The position numbers were made by a program, and so were the translations under genes. A DNA stretch of 64,000 nucleotides from Planctomycetota bacterium (GTDB lineage Bacteria > Planctomycetota > J058 > JAJDCP01). The stretch is taken from NCBI GenBank assembly GCA_029260765.1, contig JAJDCP010000082.1, positions 22,551 to 86,550 on the forward strand. Direction: 5' to 3'. Positions 1 through 12,000 of the stretch are shown piece after piece (positions within the stretch are counted from its first letter, which is position 1; each line of letters begins with the position of its first letter). The notes beneath the pieces are model-generated. The model saw only the letters and a list, made by a program, of their open reading frames with translations. It was not told the origin of the DNA and did no database searches.

Positions 1-2
1 CT

Positions 3-3000
3 CCGGTGTTCGCGAGCAGCGATTCAGCGGGTCTGATCGTCTTCAGTCTGTTCAGTGCCACACCTGGCGACGCCGAGGTCCGTGCGGACATTCTGCTCGC
101 CGGTGTCGCCAACCGCTTCAACGACACCTGGCAGCTGACGCTGTTGGGCGAGCTGCTCGACTCCGTCGCCCGGGACGCCGTGGACCCCGACACGCTCGAC
201 TTCGGTTCGGTGGTGCAGGGCTTCACCAGCGCCGACAGCTTGTGCGCGCTGTACTTCCAGAAGGACACGATGACGCCCGTCAGCCTGGAGGCCGTGGGCA
301 TCCTTGGGGACACCGGCAACGCCTTCTCGATCGCAACCATCAACCAGCACAGCCCCCTCGGCGGGACCGTCGCGCTGCCGCAGACCATCGGCGATGTCGC
401 CGGTGAGAGCCTGTCGGTCTGCGTGCTCTTCACGCCACCCGATGTGGGGATCTACCGCGCATTCCTGGTCGCCACGCCCGAGGACGGCGTTGCAGACACC
501 ATCGTCTTGCAAGGCACCGGAACCGGCAACGCCACGCTGAACGCCCGGGCACTGGGCAGCACGGACACAGACAGTCTCGACTTCGGCAAGCGTCCCATGC
601 TGCTGACTCCCTATGACTCGCTGTGCTTCTCGGTTGTCCGTCAAGGCACCGGAAGTGCGACTCTGGTGGGTCTGACGCTGCTCGGCGATGCCAGCGGCGC
701 TTTCTCGATCGACACTCTCAGCGTGGGTCTGCCCCGTATTTTGGGCGATCCTGACCTGGACAGCGCCATCGTGTGCGTGGCCTTCAATCCCGCAGATACC
801 CTGGACTACACCGCCTTCGTGCTGGTCAGCTCCCAACAGGCCGGCCAGACCCAGGATACGATCTTCCTGTTCGGCAAAGGCGGTCCGGGCATCCTGACGG
901 CTTTCGCGCAGGACGATGTCAGCGGCAACAGCAGCGACAGCTTGAACTTCGGCACCACGCAAAACACGCTGGAGATCAAAGTCAGCCGCCGCGCAGGTCC
1001 CCAAGACACGACCGTGGTCTTGACCGGGGCGACCATCCTCGACGATGCCGACGGGGTCTTCTCCATCGCTTCGATCAGTCCAATTCTGCCCGCCACCATC
1101 GACTCCGCCGGCGATTCGGCGACGGTCTCGATCAGCTATAGCTCGAGCTTGCCGGGGATCTCGACTGCAACCCTGGTGCTGACGGGCCTGCAACCCCACA
1201 GCTCCGACACCATCTACCTGGTGGGCGAAGCCCTGGGGGCCGACCTCAATGCGCGCGCGCTCGGCAGCGTCAACAGCGACACACTCGACTTCGGCAAGGC
1301 ACCTGTCGGCTTGCTTCCCGGCGATTCGCTCTGCTTCTCGGTCGTCAAAGTGGGCACGGGCAACTCTGTGCTGGCTGGGCTCAGCCTGCTCGGCGACACC
1401 GCCAACGTGTTCGCCCTCGACACCCTCAGCGTATCGCTGCCCCATACCCTGGGCGCTCCGGCGACCGACAGCGCGCTTGTCTGCGTCAGCTTCAGCCCCG
1501 CAGACACCTTCAGCTACAGCGCGATGATCTTGGTCACTCCACAGGATGCCGGCCAGACGCAGGACACTCTCTGGGTGTTCGGCCAGGGCGGACCCGGCGT
1601 GCTGAAGGCGTTCGCCTTCGACACGGCAGCCGCCAGCAGCGACAGCCTCGATTTCGGCAACCGCCGGATCAACGCGGCAGTCGACACGCTGAGCATCAAG
1701 GTGGCCCGCCGGGCGAGCCCGCAAGACACCACCGTAGTCCTCACGGGTGCGACCATTTTGGGCGATAGCGGGGGGGTCTTCTCCGTCGTCTCCATCAGCC
1801 CGAGTCTGCCCGCGACTCTCACCGAAACGGGCGACTCGGTCACCGTACGCGTGGCGTTCACACCCAATGCGGCCGTGACGGCCGACGCAATGCTGGTGTT
1901 CAGTGGACCCCAAGCCTACAACGCCGACACCATCTTCCTGGCGGGCGTCGGTACCGACGGGGCCCTCGACGCGCTGGCGCTCGAGGGAACGCACGCGGGC
2001 ACAGACAGCCTGTTCTTCGACACGCGTCCGCTGTTCGTTGCCGGTGGTGATTCCCTGTGTCTCTCGGTCGTGCGCAGCGCCGGCGACACCCTTGTCAGCG
2101 TGCAGGGCCTGTCGATTGTCGGAGACAGCTTCAACGTGTTCTCGGTGGCAACCATCAGCCAGTCTCTGCCGTTCGCCCTCAGCACCGTTGGAAGCGCCGA
2201 CACATTGCTCGCCTGCGTGCAGTTCGTGCCGACCGACACCGGGCTGTTCAGCGCGCTGCTGATCGTCCATCCACTCGAGGCCGATGTCGCGCCCGACACG
2301 ATCATCCTGCAAGGCCGAGGTGGCGAAGGCCTGCTGAGCGCACGCGCCAACATCACGGCAGCGGCGAACAACGACACTCTCCACTTCGGCACCGTACGCG
2401 CAGGCCTCGCTCTCGACACTCTCGAGGTGCGGGTCGGCCGACGCGATCTGGGCAACGACACCACCGCGGTGATGACCGGCGCCACGATCGTGGGCGATAG
2501 CAACGGCGTCTTCTCTGTCGTCTCGATCAGTCCCAGTCTGCCCGCCACACTCATGGCGTCGAATGACTCGGTCACGGTCCGCATCACCTACCAGCCCAAC
2601 GCGGCGGGCTTCTCCGCCGCACAGCTGGTCTTGAGCGCCCAGCAGCTCTACAGCTCGGACACCATCTTCCTGGCCGGTACGGCGGAAGCTGGCGCGTTGG
2701 CAGCCAGTCCGGCGGCTCTCGACTTCGGTGTGCGCCCGATCGGTCTCAGCGGCGGTGATTCGCTCTGCTTTGCTGTCACGCGGGTGGCGGGTGATACCAA
2801 CGTGACCGTAGCCGGCCTGACGCTGGTTGGTGACACCGGCGCCTTCTTCATCCAGAGCGTCGACCAGAGTCTGCCCCACCTCCTCGGACCCGGCGCTCTC
2901 GACAGCGTCACCGTCTGCCTGAAGTTCCAGCCGCCCGATACCGGCGCCTTCAGCGCCCTGCTCGTGGTCGCCTCGGCACAGGCTGATGTCGCTCCGGACA

Positions 3001-6000
3001 CGGTCATGCTGTCCGGTTTCGGGGGCCACGGTGTGCTGACGGCCCGGGCCAACGTCACGCAGGCCCTGAGCAGCGATACTCTCGACTTTGGCACCGTCCG
3101 TGCTGGCCTGGCGCTAGACACCCTCGAGGTCCGTGTCGGCCGCCGCGACCTGGCGGGAGACACCACCTCCGTGATGACAGCTGCGACCATCTTGGGAGAC
3201 AGCAACGGTGTCTTCTCCGTCGTCTCCATCAGCCCCAGCCTGCCCGCGACGCTGCTCGCGACCACAGACTCGGTCACCGTGCGCATCACCTACCAGCCCA
3301 ATTCCGCGGGCTTCTCCGACGCACAGCTGGTCTTGACGGCGCTGCAAGCGAACGGCTCCGACACCATCTTCCTGGCGGGTACGGCGGAAGCCGGGGCGCT
3401 GGCGGCCAGTCCGGCGGCGCTTGACTTTGGTGTGCGCCCGATCGGCCTCAGCGGCGGCGACTCGCTATGCTTCGCGGTCACCCGCGCCGCGGGCGATACG
3501 AACGTCACCGTGGCCGGCTTGACGCTGATCGGTGACACCGGCGCATTCTTCATCCAGAGCATCGACCAGAGTCTGCCGCATATCCTCGGGCCCAACACGC
3601 TCGACAGTGTCACGGTCTGCCTGAAGTTCTTGCCCCCCGATACCGGCGCCTTCAGTGCCCTGCTCGTGGTTGCCTCGGCACAGGCTGATGTCGATCCCGA
3701 CACGGTTCTGCTGTCAGGCTTCGGGGGCCACGGCGTGCTGACGGCCCGAGCCAACGTCACCCAGGCGTTGAGCAGTGATACGCTCGACTTCGGCACCGTC
3801 CGCGCCGGCCTCGCCCTCGACACCCTCGAGGTCCGCGTCGGCCGCCGCGACCTGCCCAACGACACGACGGTCGTGATGACCGGCGCGACGATTGTGGGGG
3901 ACAGCAACGGTGTCTTCTCCGTCGTTTCGATCGAGCCGGCCCTGAAGGCCACCTTGCTGGCCGCCACCGACTCGGTCACCGTGCGCATCACCTACCAGCC
4001 CAACTCCGCCGGCTTCTCAGATGCCCAGCTTGTGCTGGTGTCCGCGACGCCGACCGGCTTCGACACCATCCAACTGGTCGGCCGCGCCGAGGCCGGTGCG
4101 CTGGCCGCCAACCCCGGGGCGCTCGACTTCGGTGTGCGGCCCCTCCTGCTCAGCGGCGGCGATTCCCTCTGCTTTGCCGTCACCCGCGCCGCAGGCGATA
4201 CCAACGTCACGGTCGCCGGTCTGACACTGATCGGCGATACCAGCGCCTTCTTCATCCAGAGCGTCGACCAGAGTCTGCCCCACATCCTCGGGCCCAACTC
4301 ACTCGACAGCGTGACCGTCTGCCTGAAGTTCCTGCCGCCCGACACCGGCGCCTTCAGTGCAATGGTTGTGGTCGCTTCGGCCCAGGCCGATGTGCCGCCG
4401 GACACCGTCCTGCTGGCTGGCTTTGGCGGCCACAGCGTGCTGGCGGCTCGTGCCAACGTCACCAACGCTTTGAGCAGTGACACGCTGGACTTCGGCACCG
4501 TCCGCGCCGGCCTCGCGCTCGACACGCTCGAGGTCCGCGTCGGCCGCCGCGACCTCAGCGGAGACACGACCGCCGTCATGACGGGCGCCACCATCTTCGG
4601 CGACAGCAACGGCGTCTTCTCTGTCGTCTCGATCAGCCCCAGTCTGCCCGCCACGCTGCTGGCGGCTGCGGACTCGGTCACTGTGCGCATCACCTACCAG
4701 CCCAACAGCGCCGGCTTCTCCGACGCGCAGCTGGTTCTGACCGCACAGCAACCGTACAGCTCCGACACCATCTTCCTGGCGGGCAGCGCCGAGAACGGTG
4801 CGCTGGCCGCCAACCCGGGCGCCCTCGACTTCGGTGTGCGGCCCCTGCTGCTCAGCGGCGGCGATTCCCTGTGTTTCGCCGTTACGCGGGCCTCGGGCGA
4901 TACCAACGTCACGGTCGCTGGTCTGACACTGATCGGCGATACCGGCGCCTTCTTCATCCAGAGCGTCGACCAGAGTCTGCCCCACATCCTCGGACCCGGT
5001 ACGCTCGACAGCGTCACGGTCTGCCTCAAGTTCTTGCCACCGGACACAGGTGCCTTCAGCGCACTCGTGGTGGTTGCGTCTGGCCAGCCGGATGTGGCCC
5101 CCGACACCGTCCTGCTCTCTGGCTTCGGTGGCCATAGCGTGCTGACGGCGCGCGCCAACGTCACCAACGCTCTGAGCAGCGATACGCTCGATTTCGGTGT
5201 GGTGCGCGCCGACTTTGCGCTCGACACACTCGAGGTCCGAGTGGGCCGCCGCGACCTCAGCGGGGACACCACCGCCGTGATGACGGGCGCCACCATCCTC
5301 GGCGACAGCAATGGCGTCTTCTCTGTGGTCTCGGTCAGTCCCAGTCTGCCCGCCACGCTGCTGGCGGCCACCGACTCGGTCAGCGTGCGCATCACCTACC
5401 AGCCGAACGCGGCCGGCTTCTCCGACGCACGCCTCGTCCTGACCGCACAGCAGCCCTACGGTGCCGACACCATCGTGCTTGCGGGCACCGCCGAGGCAGG
5501 CGCTCTGGCCCTGAGCCAGACAACCCTCGACTTTGGCACCAAGCCACTGCTGCTCGGTCAAGGCGATTCGCTGTGCTTCGCGGTGACCCGCGCCGCTGGC
5601 GACACCAACGTGACCGTCGATGGCCTGACGATCGTGGGCGACAGCCACAACGTCTTCACCCTCGACAGCATCAGTCCAAGCCTTCCGCATACACTCGCGG
5701 GCGCCGGTCTCGACTCGGTCGCCGTCTGCGTGCACTTCCTGCCGGCCGACACCGGTGTCTTCGAAGCCTTGCTGGTCGTTTCGGCACAGCAAGACGACGT
5801 TCCCGCCGAGACGGTCATGCTGATCGGGCGCGGCGGCAACTCTGTGCTCGAAGCGATCGCCTTCGACAACCTTACCGGCAATGGGCCGGACACCCTCGAC
5901 TTCCAGACCGTGCGGGCCGACCTTGCCCTGGAGACCCTCGACGTACGGGTCACCCGGCGCGCGGGCTTGCACGGCACCACGACCGTCTTCAGCGGCGCCA

Positions 6001-9000
6001 CCATCCACGGCGACACAGTGGGCGTCTTCTCGCTGATCAGTATCAGCCCCGTGCTTCCCGACACTCTGCTGAGCACTGCGGACTCGGTCAACCTACGCCT
6101 GACATTCCAGCCCAACGATGCGGGCAGCTACGGTGCGTTGCTGGTGTTGACCTCACCGCAACCGTACAGCTCTGATACCGTCGTGCTCCTGGGGGTGGCC
6201 GAGGGCGGTGCCCTGCTGGCGCAGTCCATCAGCGCCCCGACTGCCGGCAGTGACAGCCTCGACTTTGGAAACAAGCCTGTCGGTCTCAGCCAGGCGGATT
6301 CGCTGTGCGTGAGCGTCACCCGCGTTGGGGGCGATACGGGCGTGACTCTGACCGGCCTGACCATCGTCGGGGACAGCCAGAACGTCTTCTCGCTGGCCAG
6401 CATCGGCCCGTCGCTGCCCCACGCGCTCGGTCCCAACAGCGCCGATTCGGTGGTGGTGTGCGTCTACTTCCGCCCCGCCGACACGGGCGAGGTGCGGGCG
6501 TTGCTCGTGGTCTCGGCACAAGAAGCCGACGTTCCGGCAGACACCATCGTCTTGCGCGGCCGCGGTGCGACGGGCTTCATCGAAGCACGCGCCATCGACA
6601 ACAATCCGGCCAACGGCCTCGACACCCTCGACTTCCAGACCACCCGCGCCGGGGTCACCAGCGGGACCTTCGACTCGCTGTGCGTAGTGGCACAACGCCG
6701 CTTCAGTCTGGGCGATAGCAGCGTCGTCCTGACAGGCGCGAGCATCATCGATGACAGCGCGGGCGTGTTCTCACTGCAGACCATCTCGAGCATCTTGCCA
6801 GACACCCTGGTGACCGCTGCCGACTCGGTACAGTTCTGCTTGACCTTCCATCCGCTGGTCGAGGGCAGCTACAGCGCACGGCTGGTGCTGACAGGCCCGC
6901 AAACCTACAGTCAGGACACCATCGTGCTGGTCGGGCTGGGCCAATCAGGCCGCCTGCTGGCACGCTCGATCTCATCCCCCAGCGTCGGCAGCGACAGCCT
7001 GGTATTCGGTGCCGTGCCGCTGCTGACGCGTTCGGACTCGCTGTGCTTCAGTGTGCGGCGCGTCCAGGGTGATACTGGCGTGACCGTTGCCGGTTTGAGC
7101 ATCGTCGGGGACACCACCGGTGTGTTCAGCATCGACACTGTCGCCCCCAGCCTGCCCCATGATTTGAGCGGTTCCGATAGCCTGGTGGCCTGCGTCTCCT
7201 TCCGCCCCTCGGACACCGGACGCTTTGAAGCGCTGCTGGTGGTCTCTGCCCAGCAGTTGGACGTGCCTGCGGACACGATCCGCCTGGTCGGCGTTGGACG
7301 CATGGGCGTGCTTGAGGCTTACGCGGTCGACGCCAATGCCGCGACCGGAGCCGACACGCTGGACTTCGAGTTGCAGCGCGTGGGCGCACCCGACTCGACC
7401 ATCGACTCGCTCTGTGTGGTGGTGAAGCGTCGCCTGCTGCCCGGCGACACGCTGGTCAGTCTGACCGGCGTCAGTCTGCATGACGACACTGCGGGTGTGT
7501 TCTCGGTCGTGCATCTCGGTGCCGGCCTGCCTAGCACCTTCCTGACCGGAAACGACTCGAGCGTGATCTGTCTGCGCTTCGAGCCGCGGGATTCGGTGCC
7601 CTACGGCGCGGAGCTGGTCCTCACCGGACCGGACGCACGCTCTTCGGACACCATCAAGATCGTGGGCCAGGGCCAGGGCGGCGCGTTGCGGGCGCTGTCG
7701 ATCAGCGCTCCGACTGCAGGCCTGGACAGCCTGGACTTCGGCGATGTCAAGGCGCGCCGACGCTCGGGCGACTCGCTCTGCATCAGCGTGGTCCGCACCC
7801 TGGGCGACACGGCGGTCACTCTCGGCGGCGTCTCGATCATCGGTGACACAGCTGGGGTCTTCTCCGTCCAACAGCTCAGCCAGAGCCTGCCCTATCCGCT
7901 CGGACCGCAGGCTTCGGATTCCACCATCATCTGCCTGACCTTCTCACCGCAGGACTCCCTGAGCTACGGCGCGCTCCTGGTGGTCTCGGCACAAGAATTC
8001 GACGTGCCTGCGGACACCATCAAGCTGGTGGGTCACGGCGTGCGTGGCGTGTTGGTGGTCGAAGCCACCGTTCTGCCGATCGGGTCTCTCGACTTCCCCA
8101 ACACGCGTTACGGCGTCGCCTCGGAGTCGCTGTGCGCCCTGATCCGCAACGTCGGCGACACCAACCTGGTCGTCGACGGCGCCAGCATCGTCGGCAGCTC
8201 CCCGCAGAACTACACCGTCAGCGGCATCAGCCAGCCTCTGCCCTTCGTGCTCGGAGCCCAACAGAGCGAGACCATCTGCGTCGTGTTCACACCGCTCGAC
8301 ACCCTGGGCTTGAGCTCACACCTGCTGATCAGTACCGCAGAAGGCGAGAGCGCGGGCCTGACCCTGACGGGACAGGGCCTGTTTGCCGATATCGTGGTCT
8401 CCGCCGATACGCTCTTGTTCGGCGATGTCTCCGTGACCCTCGACTCGGTGTTGCTGGTCACCGTCGACAATCCCGGCAATGACACTCTGCATCTGCAGCA
8501 GGTGCGTGCCTTCGGAACCGGCTTCACGGTCGAAACCGCGGGCTTTGGTCCGAGCATCGCTCCCCATGCCAGCGACACCTTCGCGGTGCGCTTCACGCCC
8601 GCCTTCGTCGGCTCGCATACTGGCCTGGTCGAGATCGGCACGCTGGCCGACACCTCGTTCCTGCAGATCGTCGGACTGCGCGGTGCGGGAGTCTTTGAGG
8701 GCGCGGACAGCCTGATCGTGACGGCTACCCCCTCGGGGACACAGGAAGGTAACGCCACGGTGCTCCACGTACGTGTCGTCGACCGCCTTCTCAACACCGT
8801 GACGAACTTCCAGATGGCGACCGGAGACAGCTTGTTCTTCCGCCAAGTGGGAGGGGCCGATTCGTTCACGATCAGCTACGAGCGTGGCTCGGTCGACATC
8901 ACCAACATCGAAGCCGGCATCGCTGATCCGACCGGACGCGGCTTCATCGCCCCCTTCGGTCCGATCAACAACTTCGTCAACGGCGAGCTGATCGTGCTTG

Positions 9001-12000
9001 CCCGGGACGACAACAACGACACCAACGTCATATTCATCGCCAGCCTGCCCAGCCTGGAAGGGACCTCGAACCCGGTCACCTGGGATCTGAGCTCCGATTT
9101 CAACTTCGACTTGTTCATCCCTGCGGTCTCAGACACCGTGATCGCTGGCGTCGAGACAGGCGTGCCCCCGACAGAGAGCCTCGCGATCGTGCTACGTTCG
9201 GGCGTCTCGGGGAACCCGGTTCTGCCCCCGATGGGCACGGCCTTCACAGCCGTGATCTTCGCCCCCAACGACAGCTCAGCCATCTTCAATGGCGGCGACA
9301 CACTGTTCCTGCCGCTCCGCAGCACCAGCGAGACGACGCGCTTCGCGTTCCAATCGACCATCGCGGGCGTGCCGACCATCATGGTGCTCGACTCGGCGCA
9401 GGTGCAGGCCGGAGACGACGAGCGCATCACTGTGCTTCCCAATGACCTCGACCGCTTCGTGGTCAGCGTCGCGCAAAACCAGCTCACAGCCGGCGCCTTT
9501 GCACAGTTCTCGGTCGATGCCCTCGACTCGTTCGACAACCTCATTCCGCGTTTCACGATTCCAGGCGGCGAGACACTGCGCATTCTGACCGACCGGATCG
9601 GCAACGGCCCGGATTCGAACATCGTGTTCTTCTCGCGCAACCCGGTGAATGTCAGCGAAGAAGATCCGCCAGGCGCCGCGTTTGCGGCCAGCGGCGTCTT
9701 CAACGCCAACGGGCAGATGTTCTTCGACATGACCGACCTGACGGCCGAGAGCGTGCAGGTGCGGGTCGAGCTCGGCAGCTCGAACGGCGAGGTCGGTCTG
9801 CGCTATGTCCCGGGTGCGCCGGTGGCCAGCGTGATCGTGCTGCCCAACGAGCGCTTTGTCGAAGGCGTCGGGTTGCTCGATACTGCCAGCTTCCCGACAC
9901 GCCTGAGCGATAGCGCGGGCTTCGCGACCGCGGCAGTCCCGTTCGATGTCAGCGTGCGGCTGGTCGATGCGAACAACAACACGGTCCCGATCTCGACGGG
10001 TACCGCGCGCGTCGCTTTGAATCCTGTGGACGTGACCGCCGGACTCAGCGGCTTCAGCAGCATCGATCCCGATACGCTGCTGTTCTTCTCGCAACTCAAC
10101 GCCGACACCATCGACCTGGCCTTCAGCAATTCCGGCGTCGCGACAGGCTCCGTGGCGTACCGCGTTGCTGCCGTAGAGCGCTTCCTGCGCGTCGCACAGA
10201 TCGCCGACACGGTGATCGCGGGCCTGAGCCACAAGCGGTCCACCGTCCATGAAGTCAGCTCGCTCCCGGCTGAGACGCTTTTGATCGAGCTCGAGGGCGC
10301 GCGCTTCCTGCCAGGCTTCGGACTCTTCCGTCCGGCAGACACGCTGGTCGCCCAGACCCAGGGTGGTTTGTTCCGGGTGACAGTGGTGGCCGTGGACAGC
10401 TTGAACAACGTCGACGTCGACTTCAACCGCACCGGCTACCTGTTCAGTGACGACGCCATCCCCAACCTGGGCCAACGGCAAGCTGCGCACGTCGGACAAC
10501 GCGCGGCAGCCGTCAGCCTGTTGGTCAACCGCCAGGCAAGCATCGACGTCGACGGCGAGCTGGCGACGGTCGAAGCCAATCCGTCCGCACCAGGCGATGT
10601 CATCGCCAGCTTGCTGCAGGCGAAGATCCAGGTGGTCGACCCCTTCAATCCGTCGTTCGCCAACGCGCAATTCCGATTCTTCCCCGCGCTGAATCGCTAC
10701 GTCTTCCGCGGTGGGCTCGTGCTCGAGGATCCCGGTGACGCCAGCCGGGTGGTCTTCGAGCTGGGCGATCTCGCCACCGCCCTGAAGTTGGACAGCGACT
10801 CGTTGGACTTCATCCACGAGGCACAGCTCGTCGTTGAGGCGGACACGGTGAACCTAACCGACTCCCGCTTCCAGTTCATCAAGGGTCTGGCACACTACTC
10901 GATGATCGTGACCGACTTCCTCGCTCCACAGAACAACCGCCACCTGCGGCTCAAGGTCGACCCCGACAGCCTGCAGGGTGGTTTCAGCTTCGCCGCCACT
11001 GAAGCGGTCAGCGACTCGTTCACCGTCAAGATCTCGACCTTGACCATCTCCCGCCTGACGTGGCTGGGTGACGGTCAAGGGCGCATCAACCAGATGGAGT
11101 TGCATTTCAACCAGCTGCTCAACCCGACCGCTCTCAACGCCGCGGTCATCGAGCGCTTCGGCGCGAGCCTTACAACCACGGGGCAAGTGGCCTCCGGCTC
11201 AGGCTTCAACCTGTCCACCGTCCAGGCAGACTCCACCGATATCCTGTTGGTTGAGGACGAGGCCTCCATCCTGACGATCACTCTCGGTACGCCGCTGCCG
11301 ACGACAGACACCGCCAACATCGTGTTCGCGATCGACAACACGAGCGGCCTGGTGACAGACAACGTGGTGTCCCGCAACTTCGAAGGCATCAAGCTCCAGG
11401 CTTCCAACTTCCAGCCCTTGGAATTCCACGACGGGGCTCCTCCGGTATTGATAGCCAGCGAGACCCGAGACTTCGACCTCGATGGCGTCGCCGATGTGCT
11501 GGTGCTGGTCTTCAGCGAAGATCTGGTGGCGGTCTCGCTCGATATTGCCGATCTGCTCGTCCAGGGTCCCAACAACCAGAACTGGATCGAGGGGATGACC
11601 AGCGGCGACCTGTTCATACAGGACAATGAGATCCTGATCCTGTTGCGGCCCGACCTGACGACCTCCGGCATCGCCGCGCCCGACTTCGCCTTCCTCACCA
11701 ATGGCGTGCTTGTGGACGCCAGTGGGAATGCCGCAGGCGGGCTGTTGACAAATGTCGACAACCTCGAGTTGGTCAGCGGCAACGCCGCCGGCAGCAAGGT
11801 CAGCGGCCTGCTTCAGGTGCGCGGTGCGTCGGTGGATCAGGGCGTACAGACGGTGCTGGCCAATCCGGGTGCCATCGTGCTCGACGCTCGGCCTTCGCTG
11901 TTGCCCCTCGGACCGTTCGACACCAGCGGAGTGACCGTTTCCTGGCTTGCCCCCTCGGGTGTGAGTCTTTCGCCCAACAACAGCCTGCGGACGGAGTTCA

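Noticed and set aside
24..3029. 1001-codon open frame on the minus strand opposite the giant gene
   Set aside because: It mirrors the repetitive GC-rich coding strand, has no ribosome site and no family content.
2340..5505. Regular repeats that might suggest a CRISPR array
   Set aside because: The unit is 702 bp, coding, and without repeat-spacer structure; no cas gene is present.
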